Below, one piece after another: positions 42,242 to 53,749 of a stretch of 64,000 bases of DNA (its first letter is position 1; the number at the start of each line of letters is the position of its first letter). The stretch comes from Athripsodes cinereus. Taxonomy: Eukaryota > Arthropoda > Insecta > Trichoptera > Leptoceridae. The translations under genes were made by a program, and so were the position numbers. The DNA is taken from NCBI GenBank assembly GCA_947579605.1, contig OX388316.1, positions 18,293,290 to 18,357,289 on the forward strand. The letters run 5' to 3'. The notes beneath the pieces are model-generated. The model saw only the letters and a program-made list of their open reading frames with translations, had not been told where the DNA came from and did not search any database.

Positions 42242-43129
42242 TAGAGGGTTACGCCCGGGAATTCCCGGGAAAACCCGCTAATTTTTATTTCCCGTTTCCC
42301 GGGAAAAAAACGAATCCTTTCCCGGGAAAAATACAAATTATTAGTCATGCAGATTGCCATACCGATACCGAAATCTTTGTTTAGTTAACTGTAATAGTCG
42401 TGATAAGCTTGTAGAAACTGACGAATATTTTGATATGAAAATATGAAAAATAATATTAATTACCAATATAAGTGTTATACTTTAAAAAAAAAAACTTAAT
42501 TATAGCTTCAATGTATTCGTTTGAAAGAAGCATAATTATTCTAAATATAATTCGAAATCGGAGGTGTGTTTGGCCGACAATGTATAAGAATCCTACAATT
42601 TTTCATAATTTTTTTTTACATATTTCGAAAAGTTAGATAGTTTTTAAAAATATTAGTGCAGCTAACTGTCATTTTTTTTGTTTTATTCATGGATATTAAC
42701 CGATATAAAAAATCTTTTTTTGTCGAAATTTCTCATTTTTTAAAGTCAAAAATCTTTCAAAAGCTTTGCCAAAATCCATACCATTTTTTTGCTTGATAGG
42801 ATGATCAAAAATTAAAAGTTTATATATTTTGTAAACAATTTTTATTTTGATATAACATAGAGTACCTAAATAAATCTCGTCAGTCAGCTATTTAGTTTTT
42901 TTTAAGCAAATTACTTATATTGGTAACAAAAATTTGATTTTTTTTTTATCAAATCAAAATGTTTGCAAGGGTCAACAAGTTATGAGAGTTTTTATACCAA
43001 ATTTGTTGAAAATTGAATATTTATAAATATAATAATGAATTTCCCGGGATTCCCGGGAATCCCGGGAAATTCATTTTAAAATTTCCCGTTTCCCGGGAAC
43101 AAAAATAATCCGGGAAAAGATACCCTCTA
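42242..43129. mobile_element. Non-autonomous hAT element with CCCGGGAA arrays (888 bp)
   Basis: TAGAGGGT termini with exact 8 bp target duplications GATACGTT (42234-42241, 43130-43137). Within about 100 bases of each end lie repeated CCCGGGAA/TTCCCGGG palindromes, which are GC-rich islands in an AT-rich body. No transposase is encoded. The termini and 8 bp duplication place it in hAT. Confidence 0.9.
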
Positions 43130-43137
43130 GATACGTT

Positions 43138-43836
43138 ATTTTGACTTTTTTTAATAAAATCCGATAATTTACCGTAATAGCTAAATTAATGTAATAGTTA
43201 ATTTTTGCTTTATACGGAGCGTTTTGTCTCACTAACACACACTCAAATTTTAGTGTGTGAATACGTAGTAGGCAATAACGCACCATACATGTGTAGTTGT
43301 GTATGTTTGGTTGGATGTGTGCGATTTTAAGGGACAAAATAAGCAATGCATCTATGAAGAACGTTTGGGTGCATAGCGTACCTATATGAGTATGTTTTAT
43401 TTGTATTGTGTGATGATTGTGCGAGTCGTATCGCAACGTAATACCAATAAATTTTTGAAGGTAGGTGCTACGTGCAACCGCTGGTATAGTTTTTAGACTC
43501 GAAACGTTTTTCATAAAGGATTAATTAATATTTTGATGGATGCGCGAGATAAAATAAATTGTGTAATAGGTAATTACGACATTTAACTTTAAAGTTACAT
43601 ACTTAAAAATTGTATTTATTTGTATCGCAGACTTCTTGTATTTTATTTATTTATACTAAGGACTCCTCCATGAAGTCTTTGGCAAACAAAAAATTTCCTA
43701 CTCAAGTTTTCAAGTGTCTTTTAAGAGATATCGCATATAAACCATTTAATATCTTAAATTCAGCAAAGGGGTTTGTCAACCATTCTGGATATCTTATATA
43801 TTCCATTTATTTATTATAACTAATGTAAGACCAACA
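43138..43836. other. No supported gene
   Basis: A 147-codon minus-strand frame (43514-43071) runs out of the hAT element. Its second half is unrelated to any family I know and it is probably fortuitous. Confidence 0.4.
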
Positions 43837-43853
43837 TGAAAAGCCTAGTCCCG

Positions 43854-43938
43854 TCTCCGATATATATATTATATTATTCTCAAGGACATCCACTCGTTTG
43901 CGAGTGAAATAGTATACTTGTACAAAGCATGCCCGATG
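43854..43938 (-). mobile_element. Very short LINE tail insertion with 17 bp target duplication
   Basis: TGAAAAGCCTAGTCCCG is present exactly at 43837-43853 and 43939-43955. The 85 bases between, read on the minus strand, contain the stem-loop CACTCGCAAACGAGTG, 'GATGTCCTTGAGAATA' and an AT repeat tail. The same structure occurs at 60421-60480. Confidence 0.8.
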
Positions 43939-44011
43939 TGAAAAGCCTAGTCCCGCCACTGGTAAATACCTAAGTATATTTTATTTGAACTTTTCCTTCA
44001 ATGACTATGTA

Positions 44012-45305
44012 AAGGGTTTTTCAACAAGGACTTTGTTTTTTAAAACAAAATAAAACAAAAAAATTTGATGAAGATGATTAAAATTTTTATTGAATTACAA
44101 AGAGAAAAGTTTGGCAATTATGCATGAAAAATGATATCTGACAAATGTCCACCACGAGCACGCTGACAGATGTCGATTCTTTCATCAAAGTTTTTAATCA
44201 CTTTTTGGCAAAATGGCGGGACTATTTCGCTAATCACATCACGGATTTTGAGTTTTAAGGCTGCAATCGATTCGATTGGCTCCGTATAGACTCTGTCCTT
44301 AACATAGCCCCCAAAAAATAATCCAGTGGCGTTAAATCACACGATCTGGCTGGCCACTTAACAGCTGAGTTTCGTGAAATCATGCGATCGGGAAATTTGG
44401 TTTGCAATAAATTGATCGTTTCATTGGCTGTGTGACATGTGGCACCGTCCTGTTGAAACCACATGTCAGTGATATCCACGTCATCAATAATAGGCCAAAA
44501 TTGAGTTGTCAACATCTTGCGATAGCGAGATCCATTGACCGTTACCGCATTTCCAGTCTCATCTTCGGAAAAAAACAGCCCAATCACGCCTCCAGACCAC
44601 ATAGCGCACCATACAGTGACACGCTGAGCATGCAACGGCTTCTCAATAATTGCTCTAGGATTTTCAGAAGCCCAAATGCGGCAATTTTGCTTGTTGACGT
44701 ACCCTGACAAGTGAAAATGGGCTTCGTCTGAAAAAATGATTTTTTCAGAAAAACCAGCGGGTTGTTCCTGAATGAATTGAGCGAATCTACGGCGATTTGA
44801 ATGGTCGTTCGGCTTCAATTCCTGCACCAGTTGAACCTTGTAAGGCTTCAAAGCCAAATCCTTACGCAAAATTCGCCATGTGGTGGTTTTGGATAACCCC
44901 AATTGTCGAGAACGTCGAGGAATTGACAAATTTGGATCTGCTTCAACACTGTGGCTCACGGCTGCGATGTTTTCAGTTGAACGACCCGGTCGTACACGCG
45001 TTGGTGTTAACACATTTTGTATCGAGCCTGTCGACTCAAATTTAGCGACCAAATTCTTAATAGCGGTCTCAGAAGGACGATTATGTTGTCCGAAAATATC
45101 ACGAATTTGACGAAATGTCACTTTAGCAGAACCACCATTTTCATAATGGATTTTAATTATTTTAATGCGATTTTCAAGCGAAATTGAATTCATTGCAATA
45201 ATTGCCAATGCATCCACTACGAATACGTCAAAAAATTAAATGTCAAAACTATCATGTTGCTGGTGTTGCCACAATTAAAAACCAAAGTTCTTGTTGAACA
45301 ACCCT
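44012..45305 (-). mobile_element. DD41D mariner-family element (rosa-like)
   Basis: Inverted ends AGGGTT(T/G)TTCAACAAG followed by (G/A)ACTTTG bound about 1.3 kb. The single ORF inside is a transposase with 41 residues between the second and third catalytic Asp, the spacing of the rosa group of Tc1/mariner elements. Both flanks are compatible with a TA or AA duplication but I cannot fix it to the base. Confidence 0.85.
44118..45217 (-). pseudogene. DD41D transposase with one frameshift
   Basis: The frame runs from ATG at 45217 (an alternative ATG is eight codons later), with a helix-turn-helix region 'QIRDIFGQHNRPSETAIKN' and 'RSRQLGLSKTTTWRILRKDL'. Catalytic residues follow: 'IIFSDEAHFHL', 'MWFQQDGATCHTA' and 'DLTPLDYFL'. 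At 44308-44318 a homopolymer (AAAAAA/CCCCC on plus) has lost one base. The family's expected continuation (KDRVYTEPIESIAALK, 'RIDICQRARGGHLSDII') is read in the next frame to a stop at 44118-44120. A single lesion implies recent activity. Confidence 0.88.
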
Positions 45306-45599
45306 AACTGACTGTCCTTGCCTAAATTAAATAAAAAAATATAATACCTACAAATAATTATGTGTTTCTCTTGTAATTTATAAAAATATATTAGATATAA
45401 CATACTAAGAAGGAATGTTTATACTTAGGTATGTGGAGAGCTTATCTCAAAATTAAAATTCGATAAAGTAATAATTGTTTATTTTACAATAGTACCTACC
45501 TATATTATTATTCTTAACTATGATAGTTAACAATACTTGTAAGTGTTATATTTATATAAAAATAATAATATTAAAATATATACCTAGTAGGTATTTGGG

Positions 45600-45925
45600 T
45601 GAATGCCCTTATTATCAGCACACAGAAGACGAGTTTATGGCAGAGGCGCGATCTCTTCCAACTAACCCACTTTTTGCCTTGTTCCATCCATCTACGACCT
45701 CATTATAACATCTCCCAGCAACCAGCGATCCAACTGCTTATAATAAGCATGAAAGTCATCCTCTCGGCGCCAATAAAAGTTAAGAAATTCAGAATGGGTG
45801 GTATGCCTCATCGCTGAATTGAAGATTTTTAATGTATTTTTCGATATGTTTTACGAATACCTACCTACCTCTTACAGGACACTCGAAAACTTACAAAAAA
45901 GAGTGGAAAGTGTATTCCTTACCGG
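45600..45925 (+). repeat. Family A, forward copy with LINE-tail start
   Basis: Begins with GAGTTTATGGCAGAGGCGCG, as in the LINE tail at 620-762 in inverted sense. Family A landmarks follow: CAATAAAAGTTAAGAAATTC, 'AGAATGGGTGGTATGCCTC', ATCGCTGAATTGAAGAT, ACAGGACACTCGAAAACTTA, AGAGTGG. Confidence 0.65.
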
Positions 45926-46454
45926 AGAATATATTATTATAGGACAAAACTTTGAATACTAACCGTTACAATGTGTCAACTTTATTCTCTAACGAGTTGG
46001 TAGATTAATTACTTTATTGCCATTTGTACGTAATCATATAGCAAACCCACCACAAGTGTTATCACAAATTTTATTATATTTAGTATATTAATAAGTATCA
46101 TTATGTCTGGATACCTACCTATTGATAAAAGATTATGTACCTATTTGAATATTTACCTACATAAAGAGTCCCTATGTACTTCAATGTACATATTTGTTAT
46201 AAGTATTAGGTACGTAAATGTCTACGGCGTGTGCATCTAAAAGCGATAAGCAATGGGGTATCTAAATGTATTTCATTGTAATAGGGGGCCTGTGTTAAAA
46301 AAGGTAATTTCTATTTTTATTTTGATTTTATAATTCATTCGTATTGTGTGCAATAAAATTTCGTCATCTTAATATTGAGCCTCAAAAGCTTTTATTTTTC
46401 TTAGAAACGTGGTTAGATGGAAATAATCACTAATATAGTGATAAATATTTTTGG

Positions 46455-46567
46455 TTTAGTAGGAAGAGATCGGGCCTCTGCAATAAACACGCCCTCTACT
46501 GTATACTGATAATATCTTTTTTGTGATATTGTGATCAATGTACAGTAAAAAATTAATAAATAAATAA
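46455..46567 (+). mobile_element. LINE 3' tail, plus orientation
   Basis: GGAAGAGATCGGGCCTCTGC, 'AATAAACACGCCCTCTACTG', 'AATGTACAGTAAAAAATTAA' and AATAAATAAAAA. The inverted-repeat element that follows is inserted in the end of this tail. Confidence 0.65.
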
Positions 46568-46575
46568 AAATAATC

Positions 46576-47077
46576 GGTTAATCATTACTTCAACACCCCA
46601 GAATGCTTTGCCTATTCAGCGTGTGGGGGCGCTAGTATAGTTTTGCTTTGTCTATTCAGCGTGTGGTGGCGCTAGTAAAGCTTTGAAAATCCTCGACGGG
46701 GTGGCGATAGTGTATAGCAGATTATAGATATCACTACTATAGAGTGATACACTATTTAGAATTTATGAAGAATATTTATTATATAAAGAAATATAAAAAG
46801 TGATTGTTAAAAACGTAAGAAATAAAGTTCTATGGAAGATGGTTAGCAGCTGAGTGTTGTTGTACTTTTTAGTTTTCTTCTAGAAAATAAATTCTAAATA
46901 GTGTATCACTCTATAGTAGTGATATCTATAATCTGCCATACACTACCGCCACCCCGTCGAGGATTTTCAAAGCTTTACTAGCGCCACCACACGCTGAATA
47001 GACAAAGCAAAACTATACTAGCGCCACCACACGCTGAATAGGCAAAGCATTCTGGGGTGTTGAAGTAATGATTAACC
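46576..47077. mobile_element. 502 bp foldback element with exact 8 bp target duplication
   Basis: Two 190 bp arms (46576-46765, 46888-47077), almost identical when inverted, are separated by 122 bp. They start GGTTAATCATTACTTCAACA and are flanked by AAATAATC on both sides (46568-46575, 47078-47085). Each arm holds a tandem pair of a ~40 bp unit with TATTCAGCGTGTGG and GGCGCTAGTA. No ORF. The 8 bp duplication suggests hAT or P superfamily, but the termini are not typical of either as I know them. Confidence 0.88.
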
Positions 47078-47489
47078 AAATAATCTCGCCACTGCATGTC
47101 ATCATATTTGTTACGTAAATTGCTTTTCTGATTTTGTTTTCGAAATTTCTTGATTCTGTTATGATGTTCAAAATGAATAAAATAAGTAAGTGCAATGTAT
47201 CTTAAATACGTTAGTTTCTCGAGAAGTAAAAAACAGCAGTGTAATCTTTCCAATATGTTACGTAGTGTGGACTTGTGGAGTAGCTTGAGTTTTAGGTCAA
47301 AAAAACTTACTTCGTCAAATTATTTATGACTGAATGATCTCCTCTGTTGTTTAAATTTCTATTAAAGTTAATAATAGTAAGCTTCAATGTACAAAATATT
47401 TAAACGAATAATAATAAGTAAAATAGGATTTCATCATTGTTTATTGGAATAACATTCCTTCCAACCCAAGAGTTGTATTTTTATTTAAT

Positions 47490-47570
47490 TTATTTATTTA
47501 TTTGTTCTTTACTGTACATTGATTACGAACAATTACATAAAAGTTTTAAAATATGTACAACTCTTGGGTT
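47490..47570 (-). mobile_element. LINE 3' tail, minus orientation
   Basis: On the minus strand: AATCAATGTACAGTAAAGAA and CAAATAAATAAATAAATTAA, the same end as at 620-762. Confidence 0.6.
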
Positions 47571-47629
47571 AATTGTAATAAATAGAGTAATCGGTAAATT
47601 TTAAAGAGGAGGTGAATTTTTCAAAAAAA

Positions 47630-47930
47630 TATATGAATTTTCTACTTATAATCACGCAATTATATAGTTTCTCACCCAAGAAATGATATGATAATGAAAT
47701 GGATGTCAATAAATGTGCTTTTGCATAAAAAACCAGACTACCTATCTAACCTAACCTACAAATCAGTCAAACGTAAAAAATTTAATACTTGTGACATGAA
47801 AAATTCAAATAATTAATTTTGTGCTTAATAAAACCACGATATTACTGGATTGTAATTCTCCAGATAAAATACTACATATCTACATTAAAATAATTCACCT
47901 AAACTATTAATAAATTCCGAGTAATCATTT
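47630..47930 (+). repeat. Dispersed repeat E, copy 2 (uninterrupted)
   Basis: Collinear with 15525-15990 but lacking the MITE: 'AAAACCAGACTACC' continues directly to 'CTAACCTAACCTACAAATCAG'. Confidence 0.7.
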
Positions 47931-48239
47931 TGTATTGTTGTTTAAGTATAGGTTGATTGATTTAGGTATGTAGGTATATTGATTGAACTACTAGCTATAG
48001 AAAAATACATTTCACAAACGTGCGAAAATGTAGGTAGGTATGTACCTACATTATAATATTATAGACGTAATTTATTATTTTTATCTTCAAACATTTCGTT
48101 AATGCTAATATTCACAGAGAATTTATAAATTATATTTAACGTCCAGTACCTATTTCAATTTTAACTTTTGCTGTTTACCTAAACTATGGTAAAAAAAAAA
48201 ACTATTAACTGAACAATATTTGTAAAAATGATGCATGCA

Positions 48240-48560
48240 ATGTTTATTTTATTTTATTTTATTTATTTTATTTACAAATATTTACGGGCAAAGCCTTTAA
48301 CATGTTAAACCTCTGTATACATACAAAACATGTAAACAAAGGAAAGATCTGTTACAAAAAAAGACACAAAACAATTAGACTAAAGAAACGAAAGTTTTAC
48401 AGACAATATAACATTAATCATGTTATGTATAATTATAAAAAAGATACAAAAATGTTAAAAAAAAATTGGTAAAGACATCACAAAGAGAAATGTTAGAATA
48501 TATATTTATTGAAAATCACAATTATTAAATAAAATAAAAAAACTGTAACTGGGTATAAAG
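48240..48560 (-). mobile_element. LINE 3' tail with palindromic stem
   Basis: On the minus strand a TTTAACATGTTAAA palindrome is followed by GGCTTTGCCCGTAAATATTT, GTAAATAAAATAAATAAAAT and related repeats. Similar TAAATATTTGTAAATAAATA occurs inverted near 29375-29400. Confidence 0.5.
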
Positions 48561-48967
48561 GTCCCATCAAACCGAACTATTATGAGCATATAACCCTCGT
48601 GGTACGTCACTGGACGTTATACAACACATACCTAATTACTGTTATACATAGGTAGAGTAGAAAGAATTTTTATTTTTATTTACCGCGTATAGGTACTAAA
48701 TCATACGATACTACTGTAAAAGATCATCCGATATACTCTTCTCTTTCACTCACCATACTCAACATAAGGTTGCACTCTTCTGATTATATAGAACTTGATA
48801 TTATTATATATATCGATATAATATATAGGTAGTTAGTGTAGTGATGTGTATATAGTTAGGTAATTATAGGTATTGGTAGGTATACCTCGGTTTTCGCAGA
48901 ATTGCTTTCATTAACTATAGGTACAGCTAGTTTTTGCTATGCACAAAACGTGTATAGTGTATTTCAA

Positions 48968-49370
48968 TAAGGTGACCAACTATTTTTTGTTCAAAAAGAG
49001 TACACTTTGCAAGTATTTCATAGGTGAAAAAAAAGAAGAAAAAACGATAAAAACTTTATTTTCTTTTAAAAACATATTTTTCTTCGGAGTGGATTTTTTT
49101 TGCTAAATGAGGATGTTCGTCTAATAATGTAGCCACATCCGAACAACTTTCATTTTGCATATTAAATTTGACTGTTAAAAGACGGAAGATAATGTTTTTA
49201 CAGAAAATTGCGACTTCTCTACAATATGTTCTACTCTAAAAAAATGTTTTAGAAATACAAATGAGTATAAAATTATACAAATGAGTAATTTCAGAGTACA
49301 GGATTTGAAAAGAGTACAGTTTGCAAAAAAAGAGTACAAAACCAGTAAATGAGTACAGTTGGTCACCTTA
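48968..49370. mobile_element. hAT-like MITE with GAGTACA subterminal repeats (403 bp)
   Basis: TAAGGTGACC ends are inverted and flanked by ATTTCAA and ATTTTAA. At least five copies of AGAGTACA-like motifs lie near the ends (one on the left, four on the right). No ORF. Confidence 0.7.
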
Positions 49371-49639
49371 ATTTTAATAACGTTTTAATCAACATCAATT
49401 TTCAACTGAGATAGCAATTACATTTTGGCTATTGAACTAAAAGTTGTAGGTATTATAAAGAACTGATTAGCTTTAGCTGCTTCAATTATTATACAAGCAA
49501 ACCCTGAGTACCTATAACATTTAGATTTGAGTTATGACATAATACTTGCATTTTCAATTATGTGACGTGGTTTGGCACATTGTTGCGTAACATCATCCAA
49601 ATAATATGAATAAAAAATAATTAACTGAATAATGTTTGA

Positions 49640-49930
49640 TTTGATGTATGTTTGCACCTCTATGCCTCGATGAACTCTGTACCGTCGACGATTCTTTGAA
49701 GCGACCACTACGCTCAGCTTCCACTGCTGTCAACGAACTTGCAGAACTCAACAGGGCAAATACTTCCAAATTCGTCGAGAGGAGCTCCAGTGTCGCGGGG
49801 CCAACTGCCTGGAACCGATTATCAGTGGATTTAAGACAGAACCAACCTACCGCCACATTCAGGAACAAGCTGAAAATATTGCTGTTCAGGAGAAGTTACG
49901 GGGCCCTTGAAATAGTCACGGATTATTAAA
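49640..49930 (+). pseudogene. LINE ORF2 C-terminus
   Basis: The frame 49648-49929 ends 'SSVAGPTAWNRLSVDLRQNQ' and 'FRNKLKILLFRRSY', matching the 'AGPxxWNxLPxxxR....FRxxLKxxLF' end of CR1/L2-like ORF2. A Ser/Arg-rich stretch upstream is typical of this region. No RT core. Confidence 0.6.
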
Positions 49931-50330
49931 CTGCGCCAATACAAATCGCCCATATTATTATTTTTATTAGTCATTGGATCTTTGAGATAACCGTTAACCA
50001 CTAAACAGCGCTACAGAAAACGAACTGTTATTATTGCTCTATATCCGCTATAGGCACCTTTACCAAACGATTAAATACCTTAAATAGACATCAATGAATC
50101 TCTCAATTTAAATTTTCATCTAATGAACTTGATCCTTACAGTAAAATTATACATTGTATATGTATATTTTTTGTTCAAGGTAATGTATAGCATTACTAGG
50201 TGTCTCAAGTTATGGTATCATTTTCTATCAAAGCCTCTTATATAGTGTTGATTTAAAAACGTTTTCGATAGATGGTTTCAGTTAAAATTGCGGGCTTAAT
50301 AACTAGTATCTACGTAGTCAGAAGAGAGGC
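49931..50330. other. No supported gene
   Basis: Possibly the 3' UTR of the preceding LINE; no clear tail. Confidence 0.35.
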
Positions 50331-50336
50331 ATCATA

Positions 50337-50398
50337 CAAGGTACAAATAAGTATTGTAAATAAACCATGGTTTATTTACAATACTTATTTGTACCTTG
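50337..50398. repeat. Perfect 62 bp palindrome without spacer
   Basis: The left half starts CAAGGTACAAATAAGTATTG and meets its exact inverse at CCA|TGG; all 31 pairs match. Symmetry ends abruptly on both sides. Confidence 0.9.
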
Positions 50399-50524
50399 AT
50401 TAAACAAATCGCGCGGTATCAATCAGTTAATAAATTCAACAGTATAGTAGGTGGGTATACATTTCTTTTAAATTTCAATGATCCCAAAATTCCTCATACT
50501 ATATAAAAACTCTTTGTCTATACT

Positions 50525-50760
50525 ATACCATCGTAGCATTTCCCCAAAATAGGGTAACCAGCAGACTAACACTTAATAGATATGCAGGTTGTCTTCTCCG
50601 TCTCAAAAATAATAATACATTCAGAATTGGTGGCACACCTCATCGGTGAATTGAAGTTGTTAAATCTCTTATTCGTGATATTTTACGAGTATTTACCTGG
50701 CTTCCAGAACAGAAGACTCGAAAACTTACTGAAAATAGTGGGAGAACTTTTCTATTCCAA
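50525..50760 (+). repeat. Family A, forward copy
   Basis: TATACCATCGTAGCATTTCC, 'GTAACCAGCAGAC', 'CAGAATTGGTGGCACACCTC', ATCGGTGAATTGAAGTTG, GACTCGAAAACTTACTGAAA, TAGTGGGAGA. An 8-base-longer centre than other copies. Confidence 0.7.
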
Positions 50761-50769
50761 GGACTCCAC

Positions 50770-51945
50770 GGACCACTGTCATTTTTCTTCAAAAGAAACT
50801 AGAAGGCTGTCTTAACTTTTTTGTTTTTTCTTTTGCCGAATCTAGTTTATAATTATAAAATGTAGGTGTCTTATAAGTTTCAACAGTCTAAATGCAAGCG
50901 GGCATTTTGTTGAAATAGGTATAAAATTCTCGACTGGCAAAATTTTATTAAATTTAATTTTCCCTCAAAAGTTTATTGATAGAAAGCTACGATAGTTGAG
51001 GGGTATAGAAGCAATGTCATATTGAAATTGACAAAACAGCACATTTCTTTTTTTATTGGAGTAAATTTACTTTTCAATCAGTTTTTAATACTAATTTATT
51101 TGAGGATAAATACGAATTTTCATTGTATCGATTAACCTTCAGTATGGTCAGCGAAAATACGAACATTTCTGCGTCCATAGTTAAATATTTATGAAAAATT
51201 AATCAATGTAATATTGCTTCTGTACTCCTCTATTCACTGTTCTCCATTTACCGCTAGTTGGCAAATATAACAAATTATTAATATATCTTTATTGGTTCCA
51301 TAATATTATTTCAACTGATCATTCAGACACACGCAAAGATACAGTGCAAATACCTAAATGTACGTATTGTATTGCTAATAATAATTGCTCTGAATAGAGT
51401 TTGATTGAAATGAAAATGAATGCACAAAGGTTCGGTACCGAGCATAAATTAATAAATAAATCATTACAACAGAGTCGCGTAGCATTTATAGATAGAACCT
51501 ATACTGCAAATAAATAAATGTAAATTTTATAGATATAAGGTATGTAGGTAGTAGGTACCTACTCTTTTTTTTCTGAAACAAAACATCGGTACACCTACGA
51601 TATGCCTTAATAAAAAAGGGAAGAAATTAATATTCTAGTTTGCAAACGAAGACGTGGAATTGTAGGTCGCTGTGGAGTGTCCGGGATATAATAGGCCTCC
51701 GACCATAGACATACTAGCCCTGCAATTCAGTACATTATTGCGGAATATTCGTGCTCCTACTTAACGCATTAATAATAACAATAATAATATTATGCTGTTT
51801 CACTCCATATCATTAAGATGATAATGGTTATGCGCTGTCTAACAAACCGTCTCAACGGACGCTGGTTTAAAACTGGCTGTAAAATTTGATCGGCTGAAGG
51901 ACCGATTTTTTCTTTGAATTACATATCTAGTATATCTTTGCCTCC
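50770..51945. other. No supported gene
   Basis: AT-rich. 51650-51790 is more GC-balanced and unassigned; no motif in any frame. Confidence 0.35.
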
Positions 51946-51954
51946 GACTCTTCT

Positions 51955-52165
51955 CTGTAAGTTTTCGAGTGTCCTGTAAAAAAAAATGGTGATCATAAAA
52001 CATCAATAATAAGGCATTAAACATATGCAATCAAGCGAAGAGATATGCCACTCATCCTGATGTCTTTTAACTTTTTTGGCACCGAGAGAAAGGTTTTCAT
52101 GTTTATTTCCAGCAGATGGTTCACTGGTTACCCCACTCGCTGTGATAGAATGGATGGAGTTTAAA
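51955..52165 (-). repeat. Family A, reverse copy
   Basis: TGTAAGTTTTCGAGTGTCCT, 'GCCACTCATCCTGATG', GGCACCGAGAGAAAGG, 'GATGGTTCACTGGTTACCCC'. All landmarks in reverse order. Confidence 0.65.
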
Positions 52166-52169
52166 AAGT

Positions 52170-53485
52170 TTTTTAGAATATAACAAGTAGTATTTACATA
52201 GGGCGTTCACCCAACTATTATAAATTATAATTTTTTTATATCACAAGTATTGCTATATATTTGAGAAAATACCAGGTAACTATATACTGTAATATAAACA
52301 ATTATTTTATCACGAGATAAGCTCTCGATTTACCTTTCTAGATACCAACATATTTAATAGGTAGGTACTTATATACATAAAATCTATGATTCGAATAATT
52401 CTCATCAATGGTAGGTAAACCATAACCCATTTTCAGATATGGATGAAACTTTAAATTATTATAAGTTTTGATGTTACAACTCACTTTAAAATTACCCTGC
52501 TGTCTTATTATAAGGTCAATTTTGATTATATAGGTATTTTTTCATAGTTCAGTCTTAATTTATTATAAACCCCTATGTTGCCAAAATAAAGTATTTTTGC
52601 ACCTCTTATACTTGAAGGTTCTTATCCATATATATTAAATTTACACAAACGCCAATAAATAAGTTAAAATGTGCGTAAAGAAGAAACCGATTCATTTTAC
52701 TGTATCGAATCGAGCCGAAAGATATTTAGGCTAGACTTTTGGTGACCTTGCGCGATCGCAACGCCACGCGACACTTCCATTAAACACATTGATTCGCGAT
52801 ATTGCCAATCAGCAATCTTCCACTTATTCACTTAAATAATTTCATTCATGGTGGGGTGACGCATCCACAGATGGCGCCAACTTTTTCAATTTGCAAATAA
52901 ATAATGTAATAATCCCATACAATACTTTTGACATCTTCAATTCAACAACGAAGTATATCAGCCATTCAGCTTCTTAATTTTTATTGACATGGAGAGGATG
53001 ACTTAAATACATTATATTGAAGGTTTCACTTACAGTGGGAAAATTCCGGGAAATTAGATATTGAAAATTTTAATATTTTACAATAGATTAGGGTGTTCTG
53101 ATTTTTTTATGTTATATAGGTCCTTCTTGTATTTCAAAATTCAAATTTTCAACCTCTACGGCCTTCAGATTTTCCGGTGGTATTGCAATAATTAGTATTC
53201 CCAATATTTTTTTATTTATTAGTCATAATTTTTAAACATTACATTTTACAGAGAAAAGTTTTGATGAAAGTTGTAGACGATTAAATTAGCCACAAATTTT
53301 ATATTAGACTTTTTTTTAGTAAAACTTATACAAAAGGAGCTACCTACCGACAAACATTTTTTTTATTTTTCAATTTTTATGTTTAACCAACGCATATTGA
53401 AAAAAAAATGAAAAAAACATTTTTTTTGCTTATTACAATGAAAAATAAACAAAATGGACAAAATTTTCACGTGTACCTATTTATT
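52170..53485. other. No supported gene; family A fragment
   Basis: 52937-53005 is a family A fragment in reverse orientation (CATCTTCAATTCAACAACGA, 'GACATGGAGAGGATGACTT'). 52690-52810 contains GCGCGATCGCAACGCC but nothing recognisable. Confidence 0.4.
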
Positions 53486-53749
53486 TCCTGCACATAATCC
53501 TCTGGCTACCTCACCCGTGAGGAGTGCCATGATGAATGATAAATGTATGAGCTGCAATATATTATTGTACGTCCACATTTCTGATAACGTAGATATTTCC
53601 AAAATTTTACGTAGGAATAAGTTATCACGAAACTCACTTTTAAAATCGTAGTTTTTGTAAGTACCCCTTACAAAGAATATATTTCTATTTTTCATAAGTT
53701 TTCGTGTGTCCTGGCAAAGCAATTAATTGTTCGTAAAATATTCATTCAT

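Noticed and set aside
43071..43514. 147-codon minus-strand open frame
   Set aside because: It begins outside and ends inside the hAT element, crosses its target duplication, and shows no motif; chance is the simplest explanation.
44432..45110. Plus-strand open frames of 76-91 codons
   Set aside because: Antisense shadows of the DD41D transposase.
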